From positions 62,001 through 126,000 of the forward strand of contig PHEE01000009.1 in the NCBI GenBank assembly GCA_002842855.1: 64,000 nt of DNA, written 5' to 3'. Every line of letters starts with the position of its first letter. Within the stretch, counting starts at the first letter, position 1. Of the stretch, positions 55,268-64,000 are shown piece by piece. The DNA comes from Alphaproteobacteria bacterium HGW-Alphaproteobacteria-4 (lineage in GTDB: Bacteria; Pseudomonadota; Alphaproteobacteria; Rhodobacterales; Rhodobacteraceae). The notes beneath the pieces are model-generated. The model did not search any database. It worked only from the letters and a program-made list of their open reading frames with translations, and was not told where the DNA came from. The position numbers were made by a program, and so were the translations under genes.

Positions 55268-57792
55268 TGCTCGCGCTGAGGATCGCGCGGCGCGAATTGC
55301 GCGGCGGTATAGCCGGGTTTCGGGTGTTTCTGCTTTGTCTGATATTGGGCGTTGCGGCGATTGCTGCGGTGGGCACGGTGCGGGCGGCGATTCAGGCGGG
55401 GCTCGATGCGCAGGGTGCCGAGTTGCTGGGGGGCGATGCGCAGCTTGAGTTCAGCTATCGCGCGGCGACCGGGGATGAGCGCGCCTGGATGGCCGCGCGG
55501 GCGGTGGCGATGTCGGAGATCATCGATTTCCGCTCAATGCTGGTGCTGGGCGAGGGCGAAAGCGCCGAGCGCGGTCTGACCATGGTCAAGGCGGTTGATG
55601 CGGCCTATCCGCTGATCGGCGCGGTGGGGTTGGAACCCGCGATGCCCTTTGCCGAGGCCCTGGCCGGGGCGGGCGGGCTGCCGGGCGTGGTGGTCGATGG
55701 CGTTTTGGCCGACCGCATGGGGCTGAAGGTTGGCGATACCGTGCGGCTGGGCGTCAACCGTTTCGTGGTGACGGCGCGGCTGTTGCATGAGCCTGACAGC
55801 GCCTCGGGTGGCTTCGGCTTTGCGCCGCGCACCATCGTGGCGGCGGCGGCGCTGGAGGGGTCGGGGCTGCTCGAACCCGGCTCGATCTTTTCATCCGCGT
55901 ATCGGCTGACCCTGCCTGCGGGCACCGATCTTGCCGTGCTGCGCGCCGAGGCGCGCAAGCATTTTGACGGTGCGGGAATGCGCTGGCAAGACAGCCGCCG
56001 CGCCTCGCCCGGGGCCGAGGTTTTCGTCGAGCGGATCGGGTCGTTTCTGGTGCTGGTGGGGCTTGCGGGCCTTGCCGTGGGCGGCGTGGGCATTTCGGCC
56101 GCCGTGCGTGCCTGGATGGAGCGCAAGACCGAAACCATCGCCACGCTGAAGGCTTTGGGCGCGAGTGGTGGGCTGATCCTGTCGGTCTTTGTCGTGCAAC
56201 TTGCGGTGCTGACCGTGATCGGGGTGAGCATCGGCTTGCTACTGGGGGCTGGCGGGCCGCTGCTGGCGGCACCGGCGATTGCCAGAGTGATGCCGATTCC
56301 GGTGGTGTTTGGTGTGGCGCCTTCGGCGCTGGCAGAGGCCGCAATCTACGGTGTGCTGGTGGCGGCGCTGTTCACGCTCTGGCCGCTTGGGCAGATGCGG
56401 GCGGTGCAGGCGGCGGCTTTGTTTCGCGACCTTGGCCCGGGACGGAGGGGAATACCCTCGCGCGGTCTGTTGGCACTGCTCGCAGCACTGCTCGCGGTGC
56501 TGGTCGGTGCATCGGTCTGGTTCTCGGGGGTGCCTTCGCTTGCACTCGGCACGCTCGGGGGCATCGCTGGCGCGCTTGCGTTGCTGGCGGGGGCGGCGCT
56601 GTTGCTGCGCCGCGCCGCGCGCGTGGCGGCGCGTAGCCGCGCAGTGCGCGGGCGTCCGGGGCTGCGGGCAGCGCTGGCGGCAATCGGCGGGCCGCGTAGC
56701 GAAGCGGTGGCGGTGGTGATGTCTCTTGGCCTCGGGCTTTCGGTGCTGGCGGCGGTGGGGCAGGTGGATGCGGGGCTGCGTGCCGCGATTCAGAATGACC
56801 TGCCCGAGCGCGCGCCCGCCTATTTCATGGTCGATATCCAGCCGGACCAGATCGACGCCTTCAAGGCGCGCATTGCCGCCTTTCCCGAGGTGACCCGGCT
56901 TGATACCGCGCCGATGCTGCGGGGCGTCATCACGCAAATCAACGGGCGCCCGGCGCGCGAGGTGGCGGGTGATCACTGGGTGCTGCGCGGGGATCGGGGC
57001 ATAACCTATGCAGACGAGGTTCCAAGCACGACGCGGGTGGTGGCGGGCACCTGGTGGGGGCCGGGCTATACCGGGCCTGCGCAGGCGAGTGTTGCCGCAC
57101 AGGAGGCGGGCGAACTGGGGCTGGTGCTGGGTGACAAGATCACCGTCAACGTGCTCGGGCGCGATATCGAGGCCGAGATCACCTCGTTTCGCGAGGTTGA
57201 CTTTTCGACCGCGGGCATTGGATTTGTGGTGACGCTGAACCCGGCGGCGCTGGCCGGGGCGCCGCATTCCAACATTGCCACCATCTATGCGCCGCCCGAA
57301 GTCGAGGCGGCGATCTTGCGCGATGTGGGTAGCGCCTTTCCCAACATCACCGCAATCCGCATCCGCGATGCGATCGAGCAGGTGACCCGCGCGCTTGATG
57401 CCATTGCGCGTGCCACGGCGCTGGCGGCGGGGGTCACGCTGGCGACCGGCTTTGTGGTGCTGATCGGTGCTGCGGCGGCGGGTGAGCGGGCGCGGGCGTG
57501 GGAGGCGGCGGTGCTGAAGGTGCTTGGCGCAACGCGCGGCACAATCCTTGCCTCATTCGCGCTGCGCGCGGCGCTGATGGGGGCTGCTGCGGGCCTGCTG
57601 GCGATCGGCTTTGGTGCGGCGGCGGGTTGGGCGGTGCTGACTTTCGTGATGGATGCCGGGTACCACTTTGCCCCGGTTCCGGCGCTGGTGATCGTGCTTG
57701 GCGGGCTGGCGGCAACGTTGGCGGCGGGGCTGCTGTTTGCGCTTCGGCCTTTGGCGGCGCGGCCTGCGCAGGTGCTGCGCGCCCGCGACTAG
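55264..57792 (+). CDS. FtsX-family ABC permease, YbbP-like
   Basis: 842 aa with two FtsX/MacB-PCD units: about ten membrane helices (one at the N-terminus, three after residue 255, two near 400-450, one near 480 and three in the last 140 residues) and large periplasmic loops. It works with the upstream ATPase; the tesA-ybbA-ybbP order is that of E. coli, where the substrate is unsettled. GTG 55264 and ATG 55267 are both possible starts, overlapping the previous stop. Confidence 0.9.
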   Translation: MMLALRIARRELRGGIAGFRVFLLCLILGVAAIAAVGTVRAAIQAGLDAQGAELLGGDAQLEFSYRAATGDERAWMAARAVAMSEIIDFRSMLVLGEGESAERGLTMVKAVDAAYPLIGAVGLEPAMPFAEALAGAGGLPGVVVDGVLADRMGLKVGDTVRLGVNRFVVTARLLHEPDSASGGFGFAPRTIVAAAALEGSGLLEPGSIFSSAYRLTLPAGTDLAVLRAEARKHFDGAGMRWQDSRRASPGAEVFVERIGSFLVLVGLAGLAVGGVGISAAVRAWMERKTETIATLKALGASGGLILSVFVVQLAVLTVIGVSIGLLLGAGGPLLAAPAIARVMPIPVVFGVAPSALAEAAIYGVLVAALFTLWPLGQMRAVQAAALFRDLGPGRRGIPSRGLLALLAALLAVLVGASVWFSGVPSLALGTLGGIAGALALLAGAALLLRRAARVAARSRAVRGRPGLRAALAAIGGPRSEAVAVVMSLGLGLSVLAAVGQVDAGLRAAIQNDLPERAPAYFMVDIQPDQIDAFKARIAAFPEVTRLDTAPMLRGVITQINGRPAREVAGDHWVLRGDRGITYADEVPSTTRVVAGTWWGPGYTGPAQASVAAQEAGELGLVLGDKITVNVLGRDIEAEITSFREVDFSTAGIGFVVTLNPAALAGAPHSNIATIYAPPEVEAAILRDVGSAFPNITAIRIRDAIEQVTRALDAIARATALAAGVTLATGFVVLIGAAAAGERARAWEAAVLKVLGATRGTILASFALRAALMGAAAGLLAIGFGAAAGWAVLTFVMDAGYHFAPVPALVIVLGGLAATLAAGLLFALRPLAARPAQVLRARD

Positions 57793-57816
57793 GCCCGCGC
57801 GCAGCCGCCCCCGCGC

Positions 57817-58239
57817 CTACAGCGAAAGGTGGCGCACCCGCGCGCCCCATTCAATGGCGACGGCGTGCAGCCGGTCGACGCGCAGTTCGTGCCGGATTTC
57901 TTCGAGCAGGCGCAATTCGCCCTCGCGGATGGTGCCATCGGCCGCCGCAACGTCGCAGGCGAGCGCGTAGGCGGTTTCAAAAAGCTTCTCGGGCAGGGCG
58001 TCGCGGATGAGGCCGAACAAGGCGTCAAGCCCGTCTTCTTCCTCAAAGAGTGCATAGACCGTTTTTGCCACGCGGCGGATACGGTCGATGTCATAGGCCG
58101 CGAACACCGGCATATGGTCAACGATCCGTTCGATCGCCACCAGTTCGGCGGTGCGGATGCGTTCATCCGATACCGAAACCGCGACCATTACGGCCACAAG
58201 GGCATCTTGCGCGGAAAGCGAGGCGAGGGGTTGGGGCAC
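57817..58239 (-). CDS. TerB-like (tellurite resistance family) protein
   Basis: 140 aa, all-helical, acidic. [20 protein letters not shown]...ELVAIERIV and [19 protein letters not shown] are the two Asp-containing motifs of the TerB/DUF533 family. Stand-alone copies are widespread and need not confer tellurite resistance. GTG start; divergent from lysK, tail to tail with the permease. Confidence 0.75.
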   Translation of the reverse strand: MPQPLASLSAQDALVAVMVAVSVSDERIRTAELVAIERIVDHMPVFAAYDIDRIRRVAKTVYALFEEEDGLDALFGLIRDALPEKLFETAYALACDVAAADGTIREGELRLLEEIRHELRVDRLHAVAIEWGARVRHLSL

Positions 58240-58341
58240 CGGGTGTTCCTTTGCGTTACGTCCCGCAAATTATTGACGATTGCCGCCCCGTTCAATAGGG
58301 GAAAGCGCAAGGGCGCAGTTGGCGCCACTATGAGGTGTGCG

Positions 58342-59919
58342 ATGACAAGCCTGCGCAATGCCGCGATGAACTCCAAAGCCTGGCCTTTCGAGGAAGCGCG
58401 CCGCGTGCTCAAACGCTATGAAAAGGCGCCGCCGAAGAAGGGCTATGTGCTCTTTGAAACTGGCTACGGGCCAAGCGGGCTGCCGCATATCGGCACCTTT
58501 GGCGAGGTGGCGCGCACCACGATGGTGCGGCGCGCGTTCGAAATTATCTCGGATATCCCGACCCGGCTTTTGTGCTTTTCCGATGACATGGACGGCATGC
58601 GCAAGGTGCCCGAAAACGTGCCCAACCGCGACATGCTCAAGGAGCACATGCAAAAGCCGCTGACCGCGGTGCCCGACCCGTTCGGGCACTATGCGAGCTT
58701 TGGCGACCACAACAACGCCATGCTGCGCCGCTTTCTTGATACCTTCGGGTTCGATTACGAATTTGCCTCCGCCACCGACTATTACAAGGCGGGCAAGCTG
58801 GACGCGATCCTGCTGCGGGCGGCCGAACGCTATGACGACATCATGAAGATCATGCTCGCCAGCCTGCGCGAGGAGCGGCAGCAGACTTATTCGTGTTTCC
58901 TGCCGATCAGCCCGAAAACCGGCAAGGTGCTTTATGTGCCGCTGACCAACGTGAATGCCAAGGATGGCACCATTTCCTATGTCGATGAGGATGGCGACGA
59001 GGTGACGGTGGCGGTTACCGGTGGCCGGGTGAAGCTGCAATGGAAGCCCGATTTCGGTGCCCGCTGGGCAGCGCTCGATGTCGATTTCGAAATGTACGGC
59101 AAGGACCACTCCACCAATACGCCAATTTACGATGGCATCTGCGAGGTGCTGGGCGGGCGCGCGCCCGAGCACATGACCTATGAGCTGTTCCTTGACCAGA
59201 ACGGCGAAAAGATTTCCAAGTCAAAAGGCAATGGCCTGTCGATCGACGAATGGCTGACCTATGCGGCCACGGAATCCCTCAGCTATTTCATGTATCTCAA
59301 GCCGAAAACCGCGAAGCGGATGTATTTTGACGTGATCCCGAAGGCAGTGGACGAATACCACCAGCAGTTGCGCGCCTACCCCACGCAGGATGCGGCGGCG
59401 CAGTTGGCGAACCCGGTCTGGCATATCCACGGCGGCAAGGTGCCGGAAAGCCGCATGGTGGTGCCGTTTGCCATGCTTTTGAACCTGGCCAGCGTTTCCG
59501 GGGCTACCGACAAGGCGGGGCTTTGGGGCTTCATCAGGCGCTATGCGCCCGAGGCCAGCCCCGAGGCGAACCCCGACCTTGATCAGGCTGCCGAGTTTGC
59601 GGTGCGCTATTTCCACGATTTCGTGGCCCCGACCCGCGCCTTCCGGCTGCCGAACGACAAAGAGCGGGCGGCGCTGCTCGATCTGGCGGGGCGGCTGAAG
59701 GACTGGCAAGGCGGGCTTGATGCCGAGGCGTTGCAGACAATGGTCTTTGCGGTGGGCACCGAGCACGGGTTCGAGCCGCTGCGCGACTGGTTCACCGCGC
59801 TTTACGAGGTGCTGCTGGGGGCGAGCCAAGGCCCGCGTTTTGGCGGTTTCGTAGCACTTTACGGGGTGGCCGAAACCATTGCGCTGATCGAGAAGGCGCT
59901 GGCGGGCGCGCTGGTCTGA
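58342..59919 (+). CDS. lysK: Lysyl-tRNA synthetase, class I
   Basis: 525 aa class I LysRS, the form found in most alphaproteobacteria and archaea. The HIGH-type motif is [11 protein letters not shown] (residues 43-53) and the KMSKS motif is KISKSKGNG (near residue 290). SSF-like helical C-terminal domain. ATG 58342 has GAGG 6 nt upstream; ATG 58330 is an alternative. Followed by a terminator. Confidence 0.96.
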   Translation: MTSLRNAAMNSKAWPFEEARRVLKRYEKAPPKKGYVLFETGYGPSGLPHIGTFGEVARTTMVRRAFEIISDIPTRLLCFSDDMDGMRKVPENVPNRDMLKEHMQKPLTAVPDPFGHYASFGDHNNAMLRRFLDTFGFDYEFASATDYYKAGKLDAILLRAAERYDDIMKIMLASLREERQQTYSCFLPISPKTGKVLYVPLTNVNAKDGTISYVDEDGDEVTVAVTGGRVKLQWKPDFGARWAALDVDFEMYGKDHSTNTPIYDGICEVLGGRAPEHMTYELFLDQNGEKISKSKGNGLSIDEWLTYAATESLSYFMYLKPKTAKRMYFDVIPKAVDEYHQQLRAYPTQDAAAQLANPVWHIHGGKVPESRMVVPFAMLLNLASVSGATDKAGLWGFIRRYAPEASPEANPDLDQAAEFAVRYFHDFVAPTRAFRLPNDKERAALLDLAGRLKDWQGGLDAEALQTMVFAVGTEHGFEPLRDWFTALYEVLLGASQGPRFGGFVALYGVAETIALIEKALAGALV

Positions 59920-59942
59920 GGCGCAGCAGATCCTGCCTTGTG

Positions 59943-59975
59943 CCCCGGCGCAGCGCACGCCGGGGTTAACTTTTG
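59943..59975 (+). terminator. Rho-independent terminator after lysK
   Basis: 8-bp perfect stem CCCCGGCG / CGCCGGGG with a 7-nt loop, followed by TTAACTTTT, 23 nt after the stop codon. Confidence 0.85.
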
Positions 59976-60144
59976 TTCAGCACTCGTTGCTAGCTCTGGT
60001 CACGCCGGGGCATGAGGCGCCCGGCAGTTCCCAGCACGAGCTTTCCCGTCCGGAGCCATCCCGTGGCGCGCGCCAGCGCGCCCGCGCCCCAAGATGCGGA
60101 CGCTGCGCCGCTGGGGCGGACCGGAACACCTAAGGGGAAGCAGC

Positions 60145-62436
60145 ATGAACAAGGCGATTACCGACGGGCTGGTGCTGATGCCGCCCGCGTTCGATCTGGG
60201 GCTTGGCGTCTGGTCGAGCGAAAACGGCACCGCCGGATCGGCCACCTATCAGGGCGCCGCCAACGCGGCGCTGGTGACGGCGGATCAGGATTTTGGCAAC
60301 TGCCTGGAACTGGTCAAGACCGCCAGCACGCAAAAGCTGCGCTACATGGGCCAGACGCCGATTTTGCCCGGCTGCTATCTGCGCGTGACAGCCCGCGTCA
60401 AGGCGATGAGCGGCAACCTGCCCTCGGTGCGCATTGCCGCCTATGCAATGGGCGCGGGCGATGTGCATGTGACCGGGCTGACCGAGGTTGGCAGCACCGT
60501 GGCGCTGACGGCCTATGGCAAGGTTGCCACGGTGCAGGCGATCATCGGTACCGGCGCGCGCGGCGGCGTGGACATGCCCTGGGGCACGGCACCGCTCTAC
60601 GGCCATTTCGGGCTAGACCTTACCGGTGCGAACAACGGCGTGGTGCGCATTGACGACATCGAGGTTGAAGACATCACGTCGGCCTTTCTGCGCGATCTGA
60701 TGGACTGGGTCGATGTGCGCGATTTTGGCGCCAAGGGCGATGGGGTGGCCGACGACCGCGCGGCCTTTGTCGCGGCTGATGCGGCGGCGGCCGGGCGCGA
60801 AATGCTGGTGCCTGCCGGGGTCTACCGGATCGGGTCAAACCTTTCGGTCAACACGCCGGTCAGGTTTGTGGGCACGGTGACAATGGATGCGTCGGTGCGG
60901 CTCTTGTTGCTGAAAAACTATGATTTTCCGACCTATGCCGATGCCTTCGGCGACGAGCATCTGGGCTTCAAGAAGGCGTTGCAGGCGCTGTTCTACTTCA
61001 ACGATCACAACATCCTTGACCTCAAGGGCCGCCGCGTCGAAGTGACCGAGCCGATCCTGATCAGCGACGTGGCGCCGGGGCTGGCCAATTTCTCCAGCCG
61101 CCGGGTGGTTGCGAACGGCCAGCTTAACGCCATTGACGGCCCGGCGTGGGCGCCCACCGTGGTGACATCGCTTGCCACCTATGACGTGGCCCAGCCCACC
61201 ACGCTGTCGGCGGTGGCCAACATCGCCAACATTCCGGTCGGGTCGCGCATCAGCGGCACCGGTATCGGACGCGAGGTCTATGTGCGTGCAGTCAACATCG
61301 GCGCGGGCACGCTGACGCTTTCGCAGCCCTTCTACGGAGGTTCCGGCACCCGCACATTGACCTTCACCCGCTACAAGTACTTGCTCGACTTTTCAGGCAT
61401 GGAAAAACTCGACCGCTTCTCGATCTCCGAGGTCGAGTTTCTCTGCAACGGTGTCGCCAGCCTGCTGCTGCTGCCGGCGGCGGGCGAGACATTTCACCTG
61501 CGCGATTGCTCGGTGATCCGCCCGCGCGACCGTGGCATCACCTCGATCGGGCGCGGTTGCCAGGGCATGATGATCGACCGATGCCAGTTTCTGTCAAACG
61601 AGATGAACCTGCGCGCGCAGGATCGCACCACCATTGCCATCAACGTAAACGCCAATGATGTGAAGGTGCGTGACAGCCGGTTTGTGCGGTTTGCGCATTT
61701 CATGGTGGCCTACGGCACCGGGCACCTGATCGTGGGCAACCACTGGTTTCAGGGCGACAACGAAGAAAACGGCGTGCGTTTCGGCGGGCTGGTGCTGACG
61801 CGGCCCAATGTGCAGACGGCGGTGACCGGCAACTACATCGACAACTCGGTGATCGAGTGGACCAATGAATACGAGGTCAATCCCGACTACGAAAACCAAT
61901 ATTCGTTCGGCGGGTTGACCATCAGCGGCAATACCTTCGTGTCGATCGATGTGGCGCCCTGGTTCCGCTGGATTTCGGTCAAACCCTATGGCGCGGGGCA
62001 CTTCATCCATGGGCTGAACGTTTCGGGCAATGTTTTCCGCGCGGTCAGTGGTGATGTGGACCGGGTTGAACAGGTTGATACCACCTTTGCCGATCTCAAC
62101 TACAGCCGGATGCGCAACATCGTGATGGAGGGCAACATCTTCAACGGTGTCGTGCAATATGTGTCAAACCCCATGACGGTGGACCACACGCAAGCAACCG
62201 CCGCTGCCACCTGGACGCTCAGCCCCGGCGCGGCGCTGCCGTTTGGTGGCTGGGCGCGCAATGTCGAAGGCGTGGTAACGCAGGGCATGATCACCAACGC
62301 CGCAAACGCGCGGGTCAGCGAACTGCCCTATGTCGTGACCGAACAGGGCGGAGACAAGAAATCGATTACGCTGAACTGGTCGCAGGCGGCCAAGGGCCGG
62401 GTGCAGGTGAAACTGCGGATGGACGTGCTGGCCTGA
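60145..62436 (+). CDS. Pectate-lyase-superfamily protein, GTA head-spike (GhsA)-like
   Basis: 763 aa, no signal peptide. Residues 1-190 are a beta-sandwich-like N-terminal module (MNKAITDGLVLMPPAFDLGLGVWSS). From about 195 (WVDVRDFGAKGDGVADDRAAF) a right-handed beta-helix of the pectate lyase/GH28-related type runs to about 680, then a small C-terminal domain. The start and the DFGAKGDGVADD motif are like phage tailspikes. From memory it resembles the Rhodobacter capsulatus GTA head-spike proteins (GhsA/GhsB), which lie outside the main GTA cluster. ATG 60145 follows AAGGGGA. Confidence 0.75.
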   Translation: MNKAITDGLVLMPPAFDLGLGVWSSENGTAGSATYQGAANAALVTADQDFGNCLELVKTASTQKLRYMGQTPILPGCYLRVTARVKAMSGNLPSVRIAAYAMGAGDVHVTGLTEVGSTVALTAYGKVATVQAIIGTGARGGVDMPWGTAPLYGHFGLDLTGANNGVVRIDDIEVEDITSAFLRDLMDWVDVRDFGAKGDGVADDRAAFVAADAAAAGREMLVPAGVYRIGSNLSVNTPVRFVGTVTMDASVRLLLLKNYDFPTYADAFGDEHLGFKKALQALFYFNDHNILDLKGRRVEVTEPILISDVAPGLANFSSRRVVANGQLNAIDGPAWAPTVVTSLATYDVAQPTTLSAVANIANIPVGSRISGTGIGREVYVRAVNIGAGTLTLSQPFYGGSGTRTLTFTRYKYLLDFSGMEKLDRFSISEVEFLCNGVASLLLLPAAGETFHLRDCSVIRPRDRGITSIGRGCQGMMIDRCQFLSNEMNLRAQDRTTIAINVNANDVKVRDSRFVRFAHFMVAYGTGHLIVGNHWFQGDNEENGVRFGGLVLTRPNVQTAVTGNYIDNSVIEWTNEYEVNPDYENQYSFGGLTISGNTFVSIDVAPWFRWISVKPYGAGHFIHGLNVSGNVFRAVSGDVDRVEQVDTTFADLNYSRMRNIVMEGNIFNGVVQYVSNPMTVDHTQATAAATWTLSPGAALPFGGWARNVEGVVTQGMITNAANARVSELPYVVTEQGGDKKSITLNWSQAAKGRVQVKLRMDVLA

Positions 62437-62460
62437 TCGAGCCTCGCGCGGCGCAAAACG

Positions 62461-62489
62461 GGGCGGCACCTGCGGGTGTCGCCCTTTTT
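62461..62489 (+). terminator. Rho-independent terminator after the spike-like gene
   Basis: 10-bp stem GGGCGGCACC / GGTGTCGCCC (one G-T) with loop TGCG, then TTTTT. It overlaps the stop of the convergent HugZ-like gene. Confidence 0.9.
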
Positions 62490-62980
62490 CATGGCAAGAG
62501 GTCGGCGGCGGTCAACTCGAACGCCTTGCCGAAGCCTCCGTTCAGAAATGCGGTGGTCGGTGCCAGATGCACGAAACGGAAATCGGGCAAATCGACATAG
62601 ACGCGCGCTTTCGGGTGCCGTGCCAGCCAGAGCGCGCGCAAGCCCTGTGTGGCGGCGGCCTCGGCGGATACAAAGCTGGCGATGACACTCAGGCTCAGCC
62701 GCGGGTGGCTCAGCGGGTCACCCTTGGGTCCGGGCTCACCGATCAAAAGCCCGGCCTTTGGCGCTGCTGCCAGCGCCCGGCTGTGCAGCGCAAGACCCGA
62801 GACGAACGCGAGCATCCCCCCGCCGATTGCGGGGGCCACGGCGATGCGCGCAACATGTGGTATTCCCGTCCCCGGATGCAGCACTCCGAGTGCACCGAAA
62901 CTCGCACCCGCAACCAGCGATCGGGCCAGCGCGCGCGCGGCTGCATCGGTCGGTCGGATCGGGGAAACGGGCTCGCTCAC
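62489..62980 (-). CDS. Pyridoxamine-oxidase-fold/HugZ-like protein
   Basis: 163 aa. The split-barrel core SFGALGVLHPGTGIPHVARIAVAP...GGMLAFVSGLALHSRALAAAP and RFVHLAPTTAFLNGGFGKAFELTAADLL are typical of HugZ-like FMN- or haem-binding proteins. The C-terminal haem-binding extension of true HugZ is absent. GTG 62980 is chosen because AAGGAG lies 5 nt upstream; the frame is open 19 codons more. Confidence 0.78.
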   Translation of the reverse strand: MSEPVSPIRPTDAAARALARSLVAGASFGALGVLHPGTGIPHVARIAVAPAIGGGMLAFVSGLALHSRALAAAPKAGLLIGEPGPKGDPLSHPRLSLSVIASFVSAEAAATQGLRALWLARHPKARVYVDLPDFRFVHLAPTTAFLNGGFGKAFELTAADLLP

Positions 62981-63112
62981 CAAAGCTCCTTCGCACGAAA
63001 CTGGCCCGGCATTAGGGTGCAACGCAGCACCTTTCAAGTGGCCGACGTGGGCGAATCAAAGCCGACGCAGCGGCAGTGCGCGCGCGGGCGCAGAATGTAC
63101 AAGAACTTTTGT

Positions 63113-63142
63113 CGCCACGTCACGCCACAGAACGCCACGTCA
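63113..63142. repeat. Three 10-bp repeats CGCCAC(G/A)NNA
   Basis: CGCCACGTCA, CGCCACAGAA and CGCCACGTCA follow one another without gaps, so CGCCAC recurs every helical turn. The layout recalls the GCCACA array at 9596-9651. Confidence 0.8.
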
Positions 63143-63200
63143 CTTCACCGCCCCGTGAACAGGCAAGCACTTGAAAGATCATGTCAAAAAAGCGCCGCAA

Positions 63201-63228
63201 TTTGCAATATTTACACAGTTATCGCAAA
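63201..63228. promoter_or_regulatory. Inverted repeat TTTGCAATA-N10-TATCGCAAA
   Basis: 9-bp arms with one mismatch, centre 10 bp, about 170 nt upstream of the acs start. TTTGC-type half sites are those reported for RamB/ScfR-family acetate and propionate regulators; the link is inferred from motif and neighbour. Confidence 0.5.
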
Positions 63229-63383
63229 CGCTGTGAATAACTTTACAGAAAAATTCAATTCACAAAGGGGCTTACATAAAATGCCACACTTGGTTTACAA
63301 TCCACTTGGGATGGAGGCCCTCGGCGTTTTCGAGGGGCGTGATCGTCAGGTTGTGCGATCTCGAAGTAAAGGGAGGACGGGCA

Positions 63384-64000
63384 ATGGCCGCTCAGGAGCA
63401 TTCGGCAGGTTCGGCGTTGGGTATGCGCGCGATTCCGCCGGGGTTTGAAAATGCACATGCCGATACCGCAAAGTATCGCGCGATGTATAACGAATCGATC
63501 GCAGACCCAGACAAGTTCTGGGGCCGGGAAGGCAAGCGGCTTGACTGGATCACCCCCTACACCAAGGTGAAGAACACCGATTTCACCTATGGCCATGTAA
63601 GCATCAAATGGTATGAAGACGGCGTGCTGAACGTCGCCTACAACTGCGTTGACCGCCATCTGGCGACGCGCGGCGACCAGACCGCGATCATCTTCGAACC
63701 GGATGATCCGAAGAACCCGGCCGAACACATCACCTACAGCCAGTTGTCCGAGCGGGTGAACCGCATGGCGAACGTGCTGCTTAGCCAGGGTGTGATGCGC
63801 GGCGACCGGGTGGTGATCTACCTGCCGATGATCCCCGAGGCCGCCTATGCGATGCTCGCCTGCGCCCGGATCGGTGCCATCCATTCGATCGTTTTTGCGG
63901 GCTTTTCGCCCGACGCGCTTGCCAACCGCATCAACGACTGCGGCGCCAAGCTGGTCATCACCGCCGATACCGCGCCGCGCGGTGGCCGCCGCACCCAACT
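63384..64000 (+). CDS. acs: Acetyl-CoA synthetase, 5' part
   Basis: The first 205 codons; the gene runs off the window. Reading from ATG 63384 (GGGAGG 8 nt upstream) gives [20 protein letters not shown], then [42 protein letters not shown], the AMP-binding core [29 protein letters not shown] and [14 protein letters not shown], as in AcsA. The CoA/ATP motifs that follow are outside. It activates acetate to acetyl-CoA. Confidence 0.94.
   Translation, partial: MAAQEHSAGSALGMRAIPPGFENAHADTAKYRAMYNESIADPDKFWGREGKRLDWITPYTKVKNTDFTYGHVSIKWYEDGVLNVAYNCVDRHLATRGDQTAIIFEPDDPKNPAEHITYSQLSERVNRMANVLLSQGVMRGDRVVIYLPMIPEAAYAMLACARIGAIHSIVFAGFSPDALANRINDCGAKLVITADTAPRGGRRTQ

Larger units (their letters stand above)
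62981..63383 (+). promoter_or_regulatory. 403-bp non-coding regulatory region upstream of acs
   Basis: No gene was found here. It holds three 10-bp repeats (63113-63142), a TTGA-N9-TCAA inverted pair (63171-63187), a TTTGC-type inverted repeat (63201-63228), a run of AT-rich sequence (about 63180-63300) unlike the rest of the window, and a strong RBS (GGGAGG) before acs. A complex promoter for acetate control is the likely role. Confidence 0.6.

Noticed and set aside
58273-58298. Sigma-70 promoter for lysK (TTGACG, CAATAG)
   Set aside because: The spacing is only 14 nt and the -10 is poor, so it was not listed.
59966-59980. TTAAC-like CtrA site before the spike gene
   Set aside because: Only the first half matches TTAA-N7-TTAA, and the bases are part of the lysK terminator tail.
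60145-62436. Remnant prophage
   Set aside because: No integrase, capsid, terminase, portal or tail genes and no attachment repeats around this single gene.

Overview
The window is a 64 kb piece of a GC-rich alphaproteobacterial chromosome, most likely family Rhodobacteraceae/Paracoccaceae (order Rhodobacterales). Supporting this: an FnrL-type regulator beside a ccoNOQP-ccoGHIS cbb3 oxidase locus, FNR boxes of the form TTGAN6(A/G)TCAA, a class I lysyl-tRNA synthetase, CycM/cytochrome-cy-like electron carriers, hemolysin-repeat proteins with a C-terminal Hint domain, and a free-standing gene resembling gene transfer agent (GTA) head-spike proteins. The genus cannot be fixed from the sequence. 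No tRNA, 16S/23S rRNA, CRISPR array, insertion sequence or prophage structural cluster was seen.

Layout: 0-3.6 kb, the glycolate oxidase operon glcD(partial)-glcE-small membrane gene-glcF. 3.7-5.1 kb, an exported serine protease and an Hsp20 chaperone. 5.3-9.5 kb, a minus-strand DNA maintenance/ribosome block (tfoX-like, recR, ybaB, dnaX, then rsgA). 9.75-12.5 kb, a large RTX-repeat/Hint protein behind a 10-bp-phased repeat array. 12.6-13.8 kb, a substrate-binding protein frame that runs on through the SRP RNA gene (ffs). 14-18.5 kb, cpdB, nudC, a polyketide-cyclase-like (SRPBCC) protein and pheA. 18.6-20.1 kb, a membrane-anchored cytochrome with three tandem c-type domains. 20.3-27.3 kb, a yejABEF peptide importer operon with a glycosyltransferase.

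27.3-38.7 kb is a micro-oxic regulon: hemN, fnrL, a universal stress protein, ccoNOQP (cbb3 oxidase) and ccoGHIS (its copper/maturation genes). Four FNR boxes are placed so that most transcription units in this block have their own. FnrL would sense low oxygen, switch on the high-affinity oxidase and supply haem through the oxygen-independent HemN; the aerobic counterpart HemF, plus HemE and HemC, lie 15-20 kb further on (44.4-49.6 kb). The tri-haem cytochrome may be an electron donor to an oxidase such as this one.

38.7-44.3 kb holds cell-wall and housekeeping genes (DacC-like carboxypeptidase, HAD hydrolase, clpS, rsmC-like methyltransferase, an SDR lacking its catalytic Lys, a lipoprotein). 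45.4-54.5 kb holds a DEAD-box helicase, hemE/hemC, a second FAD-linked 2-hydroxyacid dehydrogenase divergent from an Old-Yellow-Enzyme/FeS demethylase-like protein, a membrane protein and a TesA-like esterase. 54.6-57.8 kb is a ybbAP-type ABC system. 57.8-64 kb carries a TerB-like protein, lysK, the GTA spike-like gene, a HugZ-like haem/FMN protein and the start of acs behind a 400-bp AT-rich regulatory region. Four copies of an intergenic element with the core GATA(T/C)TTG, two of them long palindromes, are scattered through the window.
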